Assembly: GCA_964637365.1 (NCBI GenBank)
Contig: CAZWWH010000009.1
Span: 1-64,000, forward strand
Origin: Cryptoclostridium sp964637365
Lineage (GTDB): Bacteria; Bacillota; Dehalobacteriia; UBA7702
DNA length: 64,000 nt
Direction of reading: 5' to 3'
In this document: piece by piece, positions 26,614 through 35,452 of the stretch
Numbering within the stretch: the stretch's first letter is position 1
How the letters are laid out: each line of letters starts with the position of its first letter
Notes under the pieces: model-generated
The model's input: the letters and a program-made list of their open reading frames with translations, nothing else
Told to the model about the DNA's origin: nothing
Databases searched by the model: none
Program-made: the position numbers and the translations under genes

Positions 26614-27492
26614 CTAACGGTCACGGTTCAAAACCATTTGGCCCAAGGCATAAAATGACGTCATATCTCTTGAAATCTCAGAAATACATTGATTTGCTTC
26701 CTCAATCGCCTTCGATGCCTCTGCTTTTGCGCCGTCGATTCCCAATAATGTCACATATGTCGTTTTATGGCTTTCCAGGTCAGAACCGATGGGTTTTCCC
26801 AAGGCTTCAAAAGTTCCTGTTTCATCAAGAATATCATCGGTAATTTGGAAAGCCAAACCGAACTTTCTGCCGAACACATCTAAGGCTGTGACCTCATCGT
26901 CGGCAGCGCCGGCCAATAATGCTCCAGACGCCACGGAAAAACTGAGCAAGGCTCCGGTTTTGTAATAATGAATGGTTTTCAGTTCCTCCAGGGAAAGCGG
27001 TTTCCCCTCGCCCTCAATATCAAGACTCTGGCCGTAAACCATCCCCTGAATCCCGCTATGGGAAGACGCCATCCGGATCGCCGCCAAAAGTCGCTCACTG
27101 TCCGCACCCCCTTGGAGAGAGGTCATCAAGCGAAAGGCTTCTGTCAAAAGTCCGTCACCGGCTAAAACCGCCATACCGTCGCCGTAAATTCTATGGCAGG
27201 TCGGTTTTCCACGACGGAAATCATCGTTGTCCATGGCGGGGAGATCATCGTGAATCAATGAATAGGTGTGGATCATTTCAATACCGGCGGCAAAAGGCAT
27301 CAGACGTTGGCAGTCTCCACCAAAGGCTTCCGCCGCCAAAAGAAACAAACAGGGGCGCAGCCGTTTTCCCGGCGCTAAATAACTATACGCCATGGCGTCC
27401 CGTAAAGTTCCCGACTCCATTTTAGGTAATTCGGCAATATAAGATTCAAACTGTATCCGTTTTTCCTGTAAAACCTGGTTAATATCCATCAT
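26614..27492 (-). CDS. ispA: polyprenyl (farnesyl/geranyl) diphosphate synthase
   Basis: A 292-residue trans-isoprenyl diphosphate synthase. The first Asp-rich motif is DDLPAMDNDD with RRGKPTCH after it, and the second is FQITDDILDETG. Both bind Mg2+-diphosphate. Chain length is probably C10-C15 as for IspA. It ends in TAG four codons before a TGA. It starts 6 bases after xseB and lies 56 bases before OLE RNA. Confidence 0.94.
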   Translation of the reverse strand: MMDINQVLQEKRIQFESYIAELPKMESGTLRDAMAYSYLAPGKRLRPCLFLLAAEAFGGDCQRLMPFAAGIEMIHTYSLIHDDLPAMDNDDFRRGKPTCHRIYGDGMAVLAGDGLLTEAFRLMTSLQGGADSERLLAAIRMASSHSGIQGMVYGQSLDIEGEGKPLSLEELKTIHYYKTGALLSFSVASGALLAGAADDEVTALDVFGRKFGLAFQITDDILDETGTFEALGKPIGSDLESHKTTYVTLLGIDGAKAEASKAIEEANQCISEISRDMTSFYALGQMVLNRDR

Positions 27493-27498
27493 GGCGCC

Positions 27499-27795
27499 TC
27501 AAAAAAGGGAATTTTCATCAAAAAACGGTTCTTCAGGCATGGAGATTTCTTCTTCCTCCACCAAGGCATCCTCTATCTTTTGATGAGTCGCTTTGGACTG
27601 AATTTCTCTTTTGGTCAGAACCTCGATTTTTCCTTCCGCCTCTGCCAATTTCGCTTCGCAGCACCGCAAAAGATGGATGCCTTTTTCATATTGCTCCAGC
27701 AGTCCATCTAACCCCAACTCGCCGTTTTCCATGGTTTTTACGGTTTCTTCCAGTTCCTTCACGGCATCTTCAAAGGTAATTTTTTCATCTATCAT
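27499..27795 (-). CDS. xseB: exodeoxyribonuclease VII small subunit
   Basis: A 98-residue protein with the XseB core FEDAVKELEETVKTMENGELGLDGLLEQYEKG in residues 7-38, forming two helices that bundle along the large subunit. The acidic tail (about 72-98) is longer than in the roughly 80-residue E. coli protein. ATG 27795 has GAGGG upstream and overlaps xseA by 11 bases. Confidence 0.92.
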   Translation of the reverse strand: MIDEKITFEDAVKELEETVKTMENGELGLDGLLEQYEKGIHLLRCCEAKLAEAEGKIEVLTKREIQSKATHQKIEDALVEEEEISMPEEPFFDENSLF

Positions 27796-29020
27796 AATAA
27801 CTGCCCTCATTTTCTTCTTCTACGCGACATTTTAAATGGCCATTGGATAATTGCACTACCACATCATCGCCAACCGATACGTCATCAACACTGCGCAACG
27901 GCTTATCCTCTTTAAGACAAATACTGTATCCCCGTTCCAGGGTTTGCAAAGGACTGAGCATGGCCAGTTTCTCTGCCAACAGACGGTAGTGATTTTTTCG
28001 TTCCTGATAAGATTCCTGGAACACCGCGTCCAACTGTTGTCCAAGGATATCCACTTGCTGCACCTGGTTACGGAATAATTGATCCTTTTGCTGAAAAATA
28101 TAGCTCTCGCCGATTTTTTTTAAGCGCTCCCGATACGAGGAGATACGAAAATCCACTAGACGGCAAAGAGAATTGTTCAACATTGCCATATGCTTCCGCA
28201 AATCGCTCAGGGCGGGAACCGCCATTTCGGCAGCGTGGGACGGAGTCGCGGCTCTACGATCCGCTACCAGGTCAGCGATGGTATAGTCGGTTTCGTGGCC
28301 CACTGCGGAAATCACCGGTAAGCGAGAATGGTAGATGGCTCTGGCCACGGTCTCGGTATTAAAAGCCCACAAATCCTCAATAGAACCGCCGCCGCGGCCG
28401 ACGATTAACAGCCCCACGTCGTCTCGACGATTAAAATATTCGATCCCAGCCGCAATTTCAAACTCCGCCCCCTCACCCTGTACTGCCGCGGGATACAGAA
28501 GCAAGCTGATGGAGGGGAAACGGGCGGTGGACACATTTTGAATATCGTGCCAAACAGCGCCGGTGGGAGATGTGACAACGCCAATTTTTGGCGTAAACAA
28601 CGGAATCTCTTTTTTATGAGAAAGGTCAAAAAGGCCCTCTTCACTTAATTTCTTCTTCAACTGCTCAAAAGCAATGTACAGATCCCCAATGCCCGCCACT
28701 TCCATGGAGCTGACATAAAGCTGATACTGACCATCCCGCTCATAGACGGAAACAGAACCCCGCACCACTACTTTCTGACCATTTTCGGGGCGGAATTTCA
28801 GTTTGGAGGCACTGCCCCGAAACATCACAGCCCGCAAAAATGAGGTTTCATCCTTCAAACCAAAGTAAAGATGACCTGACGAATGGGCTTTAAAATTGGA
28901 GATTTCCCCTTCGATCCAGACATTTTTCAATACGTCATCAGCTTCAAAGCGTCGTTTGATATAATAGTTCAGTTGACTAACCGTTACAATTTTTCGTTCT
29001 GCCATGGTATCACGTTCCAT
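27785..29020 (-). CDS. xseA: exodeoxyribonuclease VII large subunit
   Basis: A 411-residue catalytic subunit of ExoVII, which degrades single-stranded DNA. The N-terminal OB-fold (about 9-105; VWIEGEISNFKAHSSGHLYFGLKD) is followed by the nuclease core with GVVTSPTGAVWHDI, GRGGGSIEDLWAFN and SAVGHETDYTIADLVADRRAATPS. A coiled coil and C-terminal region bind XseB. The start may instead be ATG 29005, five codons in. Confidence 0.95.
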   Translation of the reverse strand: MERDTMAERKIVTVSQLNYYIKRRFEADDVLKNVWIEGEISNFKAHSSGHLYFGLKDETSFLRAVMFRGSASKLKFRPENGQKVVVRGSVSVYERDGQYQLYVSSMEVAGIGDLYIAFEQLKKKLSEEGLFDLSHKKEIPLFTPKIGVVTSPTGAVWHDIQNVSTARFPSISLLLYPAAVQGEGAEFEIAAGIEYFNRRDDVGLLIVGRGGGSIEDLWAFNTETVARAIYHSRLPVISAVGHETDYTIADLVADRRAATPSHAAEMAVPALSDLRKHMAMLNNSLCRLVDFRISSYRERLKKIGESYIFQQKDQLFRNQVQQVDILGQQLDAVFQESYQERKNHYRLLAEKLAMLSPLQTLERGYSICLKEDKPLRSVDDVSVGDDVVVQLSNGHLKCRVEEENEGSYYDR

Positions 29021-29023
29021 TTT

Positions 29024-29977
29024 TTATTTCGATTCTGCCAAATACTGCTCCAAAGTCAAAGCGGCGATTCCCACCGCGTTATCTGAAGCGTATTTGGGCT
29101 TGGCAAACCACAAACAGGCTTGTGGCAATTTACGTTTTAACGTATCGGCAATGAATTGATTGGACATCACGCCGCCCACCAAGAGAATATCCGCAACTCC
29201 GGTTTCCTCCATGGCCCGAGATAACACCTTTATCATCGTGCGGGCAACCGTTTCCTCTACGGCACGAGCTGCGGCACCGTGTTCCAATCCCTGCTCCAGC
29301 AGACGGCGAATAGCAGTCTCCTGACCAGAGAAGGAAAATTCCCTTCCCTTGGCCCAGGTTTTAATTTTAGGCACCTCTCCTTGGTAGGAAGCGGCCAACC
29401 GTTCCAATGCGGCGCCGGTGGGAAAGGTCAACCCCAACAGTACACCGATGCGATCTACAAATTGACCGGCGTGCAGATCATTGCCGTAGGCGTATAATTT
29501 CAAATGATACTTTCCTTGGTCACATTTTTCCGTCAAAATCACTTCCGATGTGCCGCCGGAGAAATGCACCAAAAAAAATTTTTGTCCGACAGCGGGACGA
29601 AACTCCGAAGAGAAAATTCCCGCCATCATATGGCCTTCCTGATGGCTCAGAGAATACAACGGCACTTGCAGAGTCGAAGCAACAGTGATTGCCGATTGTT
29701 CTCCACCGAGGAAAACGGGCATGTAAGAGCCCTCCACCGGGCGAGGGCGCGTACTAACCCCCACGGCTTTAATCCCCCGTAAATCCACGCTTTGAGATAA
29801 AGACTGCATCAGTTGAGGGAGATTCCGAATATGCTGAAAAAGAGCCTCGGATTGGGACAACCCCCGTTCCCCCAGAGGAACCTCCAAGACTCTCCTTTGA
29901 TCGGACAAAAGATTACCCTCCATGTCCATATATGCCACTGAAGTTGTATAACAACTGGTATCGATGGCTAAAATCAT
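29024..29977 (-). CDS. Kae1/TsaD-like protein (M22 peptidase family)
   Basis: A 317-residue ASKHA-fold protein related to TsaD, the tRNA N6-threonylcarbamoyladenosine transferase. It has the metal-binding SHQEGHMMA, a nucleotide phosphate loop (VHFSGGTSE), GVMSNQF and a closing SDNAVGIA. It is shorter and more divergent than true TsaD. A clostridial paralogue of this type commonly sits in the nusB-xseA operon, separate from tsaD, and its own function is not established. Its start overlaps nusB by 4 bases. Confidence 0.8.
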   Translation of the reverse strand: MILAIDTSCYTTSVAYMDMEGNLLSDQRRVLEVPLGERGLSQSEALFQHIRNLPQLMQSLSQSVDLRGIKAVGVSTRPRPVEGSYMPVFLGGEQSAITVASTLQVPLYSLSHQEGHMMAGIFSSEFRPAVGQKFFLVHFSGGTSEVILTEKCDQGKYHLKLYAYGNDLHAGQFVDRIGVLLGLTFPTGAALERLAASYQGEVPKIKTWAKGREFSFSGQETAIRRLLEQGLEHGAAARAVEETVARTMIKVLSRAMEETGVADILLVGGVMSNQFIADTLKRKLPQACLWFAKPKYASDNAVGIAALTLEQYLAESK

Positions 29978-30441
29978 GACTCCTTCGCTTCTTCCCTTAC
30001 GGCGTTATCCTCTTTGTCCTCTGTGGAGGCATCTTCGGCAAATTTTTTAGCATTATCAAGAATGCCGTTGACAAAAGCATAGGACTCATCTTCCCCGTAA
30101 GCTTTGGCCAACTCCACAGCTTCGTCCAAAGCGACTTCAAAAGGAACATCATCGACATAGCGGACTTCATATAAAGCCAACCGAATCAGGTTGCGGTCCA
30201 CGGGATTGATGCGCTCCAATTTCCAGCCGCGGGAATGGACGGCAATAAACTTGTCCAATTCTTCACGCTTTTCGTTAACCCCTTGAACCACCGCTTCAAT
30301 ATAGGGACAATCCTCCAAAGAAATTTGACTATCAACAATGGCTTCTTTCATGGTTTCCTTGGCCATTTCATATTCATTTTTTCCCACATCCATCTGAAAA
30401 ATCATGCGGAATGCGGTTTCTCTTGCGTTGTGTCTATTCAC
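29974..30441 (-). CDS. nusB: transcription antitermination factor NusB
   Basis: A 155-residue RNA-binding helical protein that acts with NusE (S10) at boxA in rRNA operons. The N-terminal motif NRHNARETAFRMIFQMD and the C-terminal VALDEAVELAKAYGEDESYAFVNGILD are typical. The start is GTG 30441 with AAAGGA upstream; the frame is open further upstream into amaP but without a ribosome site. An acidic tail of about 20 residues extends beyond the usual C-terminus. Confidence 0.93.
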   Translation of the reverse strand: MNRHNARETAFRMIFQMDVGKNEYEMAKETMKEAIVDSQISLEDCPYIEAVVQGVNEKREELDKFIAVHSRGWKLERINPVDRNLIRLALYEVRYVDDVPFEVALDEAVELAKAYGEDESYAFVNGILDNAKKFAEDASTEDKEDNAVREEAKES

Positions 30442-30466
30442 TGCGTTTCCTTTCCATTGTAGGCTA

Positions 30467-31024
30467 TCACTGATTTTCTCGATTTTGAGATGCGCTACGG
30501 TAATCGGCAGCATCCTTTTCGCCAGCGGCTTTTATGACTGTAACTCGCACTGACTGTACAGGAACAGTGGTACCGGACTCAATCAATGTTTTGATATCGT
30601 CCTGAAGCTGTTCTGTAATGGCGGTAATTTTATCGTCATATTCCATGTGAATGTTGACATCTAACAACAAACCGCGACGGCTATTTTTAATTTTTGTGCT
30701 GACATTGCTGACGCCAGGAACCGCCAGGGCAGCGTTTTTTGCCATGGATTCAATGGTGCTTAAAGCCACGTGTACTGGCTTCTCTGAAGGGGCTCCGGGC
30801 ACCTTTACGGTTTTTTGAGGTTTTACCAAAAAATTCAGGGCTAGGATCAAAATGCCTAGAAACAAAAAAACAATTCCCAAAACCACCGCGCCGTGGCTGA
30901 CAACGGCCTCGGTAATCATCATGGCAAAGTGGCTATGGAAGATCCCGTCCAAAAGGTAAATTACACCTGATATCGCCAAAAGGCAACCAAAAACAAGGCT
31001 TACAAACTTATTCAAATGGGACAT
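30467..31024 (-). CDS. amaP: alkaline shock response membrane anchor protein AmaP
   Basis: A 185-residue protein with two N-terminal membrane helices (about 8-27 and 42-67) and a C-terminal Asp23-like domain (about 85-170, VALSTIESMAKNAALAVPGVSNV). In Staphylococcus AmaP anchors Asp23 to the membrane. It lies directly after the asp23 gene here, consistent with that partnership. Confidence 0.88.
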   Translation of the reverse strand: MSHLNKFVSLVFGCLLAISGVIYLLDGIFHSHFAMMITEAVVSHGAVVLGIVFLFLGILILALNFLVKPQKTVKVPGAPSEKPVHVALSTIESMAKNAALAVPGVSNVSTKIKNSRRGLLLDVNIHMEYDDKITAITEQLQDDIKTLIESGTTVPVQSVRVTVIKAAGEKDAADYRSASQNRENQ

Positions 31025-31048
31025 CTTACTATTTTCGCAGGGTCTGCC

Positions 31049-31465
31049 TTATTCAGCGGCCGAAGCGTCCTCCTCAGTTCCGTCTTCAGGCTGAGGGAAA
31101 ACGATACCCTGAATCATGATATTCACTTCAGAAACCGTTAAACCAGTCATAGCTTCCACTGTATTTTTCACAGCCCTCTGTACATTTTTGGCGACTTCCT
31201 GCAATTTATGGCCATATTCCACTAACAAGCTAAGACTAATCGATACACTGGTTTCGGTGACATCTACCTTAATTCCTTTTGAGAGGTTCTTTTTACCCAG
31301 TTTTTCCACCAAATCTCCTGCAAAGCTCCCTGTCATGCCATTGACGCCTTCCACTTCACTAGCTGCCATAGACGCAATGACAGAAACTACGTCATCTGCG
31401 ATGCGCACAGTGGTAATAGGCTCTCTGGTTTCGGGGACTTCATTCATATCTTTAACATCTGACAT
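31049..31465 (-). CDS. Asp23/Gls24 family envelope stress protein
   Basis: A 138-residue Asp23 protein. The core begins at TTVRIADDVVSVIASMAASEVEGVNGMTGS and ends with GLTVSEVNIMIQGI, with an acidic C-terminus. ATG 31465 has GGAGGA upstream. It corresponds to B. subtilis YqhY, encoded just before nusB. YqhY is linked to acetyl-CoA carboxylase control there, but accBC is absent at this locus. Confidence 0.9.
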   Translation of the reverse strand: MSDVKDMNEVPETREPITTVRIADDVVSVIASMAASEVEGVNGMTGSFAGDLVEKLGKKNLSKGIKVDVTETSVSISLSLLVEYGHKLQEVAKNVQRAVKNTVEAMTGLTVSEVNIMIQGIVFPQPEDGTEEDASAAE

Positions 31466-31559
31466 AGTGATTCCTCCGTCATTCGTAAAACTCTGGAAAA
31501 GTATACAATATATTATACCAAAATCATCAGGAAATAACAATTCCCTTTTTGTGATATTT

Positions 31560-32084
31560 TCATTTCGCTGTAAAAATTGTGAGTTTTTCCCCATCGACCC
31601 CCGCATAAACCTGAACAAACGAAGATAAACTTTCCTTTTCTTCTTCAGAAATAGAATCCATTTGCACAATCAAAAAGGAAAGGTTGTCCTCAATGGAAAA
31701 AATCACATCACTATATCCACGTCCCTTTAAAATCTCCTCCACCTTGTCCTCTAAAGAGCAACGGTGCAGAAATGTATCGTAATTTGCCGAAGCGATACTT
31801 CGATCTTCGGCATCCATAGAGTCATCCTTCATTACGCTGCGGTAAAGGTCACCTTCATCGCTGCGCCAGCTTTCCCGTTTTCTGCGATAGTCGGAAAAGA
31901 AATCTTCTTCATAAATGACACCAGTAGACACGTTTTCAATCATTTCTTCGTCAGGAGAAGCGCTGTCCTTCTGGAACAAAGGGATGATCGCTACCAAGCA
32001 TACAATTCCAATCAGTAAACATCCTACCTTTAAAATAAATTTGTGTTTTTTTCCACTTGAGGAGAAGTCTTTAAATTGCTTCAT
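31560..32084 (-). CDS. spoIIIAH: stage III sporulation protein AH
   Basis: A 174-residue mother-cell membrane protein with one N-terminal helix (about 18-36) and an extracellular YscJ/FliF-like ring domain at 100-172. SpoIIIAH binds SpoIIQ across the two forespore membranes to form the feeding-tube channel. A charged linker (about 60-95) separates the two parts. It overlaps spoIIIAG by 4 bases and is followed by a 94-base gap before asp23. Confidence 0.9.
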   Translation of the reverse strand: MKQFKDFSSSGKKHKFILKVGCLLIGIVCLVAIIPLFQKDSASPDEEMIENVSTGVIYEEDFFSDYRRKRESWRSDEGDLYRSVMKDDSMDAEDRSIASANYDTFLHRCSLEDKVEEILKGRGYSDVIFSIEDNLSFLIVQMDSISEEEKESLSSFVQVYAGVDGEKLTIFTAK

Positions 32085-32629
32085 GATCCTGCCTCCATTG
32101 CCGTGATTTCAATTCGATTCGCTCCAATTCCCAGATAGGTAGAAACCACCTTGGCCAGGGACTCCCGCACCTCGGCACGGTATGCACCCTCGGCTACAAC
32201 GATCACTCCCACTACCTGAGGTAGGGCTTCCCCTGTAACAATGGGAGAGGCGTCTCCGTTGAGCAAAACCATTTCACGGCGAGTTGTGATTTCCTCGGAG
32301 CCACCTTCACCGTCATTTGTTCGTTGGGAGGTTTCCTCGTTGTAGGCATAATCCTTCTCCGTGTCGCCCTCCCACTCAATGGCCACTTCTACTCGACCTA
32401 CGCCATGAATCTTACTCAACACAGCTTCTAACTGGCTTTCTGTTTCCGTCATCATATCCGAAGCGGTTTTGGTTTCTCCTTGGCGTTCTGTTTCTTGAGA
32501 AGGAGCCTGTTTACCTCCACCGCTGCCACTAAGTAGAAATAACAGCATTGCCACAATGGCCAAAACAATAAGGTAAAACATTTTTTTGCGGTCGGTTTTG
32601 GCCATGGAAAACACTTCATTGAACTTCAT
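32081..32629 (-). CDS. spoIIIAG: stage III sporulation protein AG
   Basis: A 182-residue single-pass membrane protein (helix at about 19-36) with a ring-building domain that forms a large oligomeric ring in the mother-cell membrane. The beta-triangle insert region has TSQRTNDGEGGSEEITTRREMVLLNG. ATG 32629 is chosen because GGAGG lies six bases upstream; ATG 32632 is too close. It overlaps spoIIIAF by 14 bases. Confidence 0.9.
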   Translation of the reverse strand: MKFNEVFSMAKTDRKKMFYLIVLAIVAMLLFLLSGSGGGKQAPSQETERQGETKTASDMMTETESQLEAVLSKIHGVGRVEVAIEWEGDTEKDYAYNEETSQRTNDGEGGSEEITTRREMVLLNGDASPIVTGEALPQVVGVIVVAEGAYRAEVRESLAKVVSTYLGIGANRIEITAMEAGS

Positions 32630-33131
32630 CATCCGCCTCCTTAAATGCCACTTCAATGTGATTTGACGGGATACCGTATTCACTGCTTATAAAACGTTTG
32701 ATTTCGTCATGAATCACCAGTTCTTTTCCGGAGGAGGCACCGGCAACCTCCACCTGAACCTCCCGCACCTCTGTTTCGTCCATTGCCACGGAGGATGCAA
32801 TTTGATAATCTTCATACATGGCACCCAGCCGTCCATCAATCTCCGAAGCAATGCTGTCTGCTGCCACATCGTAAATATCTGTTTTCTCTTGAGGATCATC
32901 GCCATTTTCCCAAGATTCTCCGGAAATCTCTATTTCCGTAAAATCCAAGGATGCAAAATTTTCTCGCCCCATCAAGGCTATGATGGGATTCAACATGACA
33001 GCCATAAAATAAAGTCCCAAAATCAGCCGCACTGCATTGCGATTATGGCTTGAGGGAACGAGGATCTCCATAAAAGAAGCAATAATGGCAATGATGGCAA
33101 TATCCCCTACCATATTTTTCAATAGCTCCAT
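32616..33131 (-). CDS. spoIIIAF: stage III sporulation protein AF
   Basis: A 171-residue protein with two N-terminal membrane helices (about 8-24 and 34-52) and a soluble ring-building-like domain at the C-terminus (about 90-170). The N-terminal LVPSSHNRNAVRLILGLYFMAVMLNPI-type segment is typical. It is one of the eight SpoIIIA channel components needed for sigma-G activity in the forespore. Confidence 0.9.
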   Translation of the reverse strand: MELLKNMVGDIAIIAIIASFMEILVPSSHNRNAVRLILGLYFMAVMLNPIIALMGRENFASLDFTEIEISGESWENGDDPQEKTDIYDVAADSIASEIDGRLGAMYEDYQIASSVAMDETEVREVQVEVAGASSGKELVIHDEIKRFISSEYGIPSNHIEVAFKEADDEVQ

Positions 33132-33144
33132 AGCCCCATCCCCT

Positions 33145-34290
33145 TTACCGAAACATCATTGTGAGATTTCCTAAAAGAACCACTGTAAATATTAAGAAAA
33201 AAAACAGAATTCCCGTTGCCGTCACCAATGCGAAAAGCACTGTCAGTACCGAAGAAAATTGGTCTAAAATTTCCGTATAGTTGTTTTTACCGAAGGGCTG
33301 CAGTACTGCAGCGGCCAAACGATAGATTAGGGACATAAGAAAAATTTTTATAGAAGGTAAAGCGATGACAATAATCACAGCGGCAATACCAAAAAATCCG
33401 ATACAATTTTTTATCAATAAAGATGCGCCCAAAATGGAATCCAGAGCATCGGAGATGTGGCGTCCCACCACTGGAATAAAATTGCCCGCAGCCATCTTCG
33501 CTGTCTTCATAGTCATGCCGTCGATGGCGCCGGTGGCAAGGCTCTCCAACCCTAAAAGCCCTGTAAAAATTGTCATCATAAAACCAAGACCGATTAAAAT
33601 CACGTCACGAATCAATTTTCTAAGACTGTTAAAAGAATACTGAGGCGAGATATTTCCCACCAATGCCAGCACTGCCATAAAAACCACCAATGGCAAAAAG
33701 AACCGTTCCATAATACCTAAAAACATTGTAACCATTGCCAATAACGTAGGCTTCACTACTGCCATGGAAGTCAATCCTCCCAGGGAACTCAACATGCCCA
33801 AAAGCACTGGAAGGAGAGCATATAAAAAGGAAGAAGCGTCTGAGATAGCGCTTGTCCCCAAATCGAAGGCCAGGCGAAAGCTTCGCATACCAATGACAGC
33901 AAAGGCCAGATAAATCACCCATTGTCCCAAAGAGGAAATACCGCTTTGAGAAAATCCTGACTGAAAGGTCTCGAACACCGCCGCGATGACTCCAAGAAAA
34001 AACAATTGCGCCAATAATAACAGAAATACATTAATTTCCTTAAAGCAAATTTGAACGAAGGACTTCACAATGCTGGGAAAATCAAAGGAAATCTCACCAT
34101 TTTTAAAGGACTCGTAATAGCTTCTCAGAGAAAAACCATTATAAGTATCCCGCATTTCTTGATCCAGACTTTCCACAGCTCGGTCCAAATCAGGAGTCTC
34201 AGGGATCACAGTCTCTTCAGCAGCGCAAAGAGACGCAGAAAAAAGCAGAAGCGCCATGATAACCATGAGAGAAGTAAAGAGAGGTTTCAT
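33145..34290 (-). CDS. spoIIIAE: stage III sporulation protein AE
   Basis: A 381-residue polytopic membrane protein with an N-terminal signal-like helix (1-23) followed by an extracytoplasmic segment and about seven membrane helices. The family motif ETFQSGFSQSGISS and the central GNFIPVVGRHISDALDSILG are present. It is the largest membrane subunit of the SpoIIIA complex. Confidence 0.93.
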   Translation of the reverse strand: MKPLFTSLMVIMALLLFSASLCAAEETVIPETPDLDRAVESLDQEMRDTYNGFSLRSYYESFKNGEISFDFPSIVKSFVQICFKEINVFLLLLAQLFFLGVIAAVFETFQSGFSQSGISSLGQWVIYLAFAVIGMRSFRLAFDLGTSAISDASSFLYALLPVLLGMLSSLGGLTSMAVVKPTLLAMVTMFLGIMERFFLPLVVFMAVLALVGNISPQYSFNSLRKLIRDVILIGLGFMMTIFTGLLGLESLATGAIDGMTMKTAKMAAGNFIPVVGRHISDALDSILGASLLIKNCIGFFGIAAVIIVIALPSIKIFLMSLIYRLAAAVLQPFGKNNYTEILDQFSSVLTVLFALVTATGILFFFLIFTVVLLGNLTMMFR

Positions 34291-34299
34291 CCTGCCACC

Positions 34300-34692
34300 T
34301 CACACCAACAATTCCGTAACCGTTGCGATAATCGTTTTTAATAAGGGCAAAGCCAAAAGCATCATTACCAACTTCACCCCAAGGTCAACCTTTTGGGCAA
34401 TACCGTTTTCCCCGGCATCACGGCAAATTTGGGCTGCAAATTCTCCAAGATAAGCAATACAGACGACTTTTAAAATCAACACCATATAATCAAGATTGAG
34501 GTTTGCATTTTGAGCTAAGGTGCGAATTTCTCTAATCAGCTCTACCAAAGAGGGAATCAACTTCACAAAAATAATGATTCCAGCTGCCAGAGAAACAAGC
34601 ATGGCCAAAACGGGCATGCGGCCATTTTTCAAAAAAACGGCCAGAACCACGGCAATTAATGCCACAGAAATAACAAACATCAGCAATTCCAT
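34300..34692 (-). CDS. spoIIIAD: stage III sporulation protein AD
   Basis: A 130-residue protein with about four membrane helices. The motif IYLGEFAAQICRDAGENGIAQKVDLGVK-like segment (residues 80-107) is conserved in SpoIIIAD and shared in part with SpoIIIAC. Confidence 0.92.
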   Translation of the reverse strand: MELLMFVISVALIAVVLAVFLKNGRMPVLAMLVSLAAGIIIFVKLIPSLVELIREIRTLAQNANLNLDYMVLILKVVCIAYLGEFAAQICRDAGENGIAQKVDLGVKLVMMLLALPLLKTIIATVTELLV

Positions 34693-34708
34693 ACCGGTAT
34701 CCCCCGTG

Positions 34709-34918
34709 TCAATTCAGATAAAAGACGGACTCTACCTGCCGAAACAATTCTGTGATCATAGGTACAACTTTAATGAGAGCAATGGTAATGCCCAGCACTA
34801 AAACGAGATAGGCATATTCCTCCCGTCCTGCCTGTTTCAGCAATATGTGGATAATCGTTACCACAATGGCTAATCCCGCCAAGAAAAACAGAATGCCGAT
34901 ATCATCCACAATTATCAC
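34709..34918 (-). CDS. spoIIIAC: stage III sporulation protein AC
   Basis: A 69-residue protein of two membrane helices (about 8-26 and 37-54) joined by a short basic loop (KQAGREEYA). It has the standard SpoIIIAC length and lies between AB and AD. Confidence 0.92.
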   Translation of the reverse strand: MIIVDDIGILFFLAGLAIVVTIIHILLKQAGREEYAYLVLVLGITIALIKVVPMITELFRQVESVFYLN

Positions 34919-34933
34919 CTCAATCTTATTTCA

Positions 34934-35452
34934 TCAAATCAAAATCAGCGCAAACACAATCCCAGCCATCCAGCCACCCACGCTGCAAATACGCTTCCAT
35001 TTTTGTTCCGACAATCGCGCAGCCTCCAGCTGAAGCTCCACGGCCTTAGCGCAGAAATTCAACTTTTTCTTTTGATCCTCTAAATCTGTTAGGCCCAAAT
35101 CACAGCTGAACCGCCCTAAAACCGCCAAATCCTCATCGTTTAGAGAGAGGTCATCGCGGTATTCCTTTAAGGCGGCAAGAAAAGCTCCTTCACCGCCGAC
35201 CACCGGAGATTCAGCGAGAATTTTCGAGGCCCGATGAAAAACCAAAGCAACAATGCCGCCAATACGCGCCCCCGTACGAGACAGTGCTACAGGAAGCGGG
35301 TCACGTGAAAAGTCCATCTCTGTTTCCATGAGAGACAGTGCTTGATAAAACCATTCTAACTCCCGCCGCCGGGCGATTAAGCCACGGCAAGCCAGCATAC
35401 CAATGAATCCCATAAGAATGACGATCACAATTAATATCAAATATCTCAACAA
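34934..35452 (-). CDS. spoIIIAB: stage III sporulation protein AB
   Basis: A 172-residue protein with an N-terminal membrane helix (3-21), a helical cytoplasmic or periplasmic domain resembling type II secretion F domains, and a C-terminal hydrophobic segment (about 156-172). It begins 6 bases inside the end of spoIIIAA. Confidence 0.9.
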   Translation of the reverse strand: MLRYLILIVIVILMGFIGMLACRGLIARRRELEWFYQALSLMETEMDFSRDPLPVALSRTGARIGGIVALVFHRASKILAESPVVGGEGAFLAALKEYRDDLSLNDEDLAVLGRFSCDLGLTDLEDQKKKLNFCAKAVELQLEAARLSEQKWKRICSVGGWMAGIVFALILI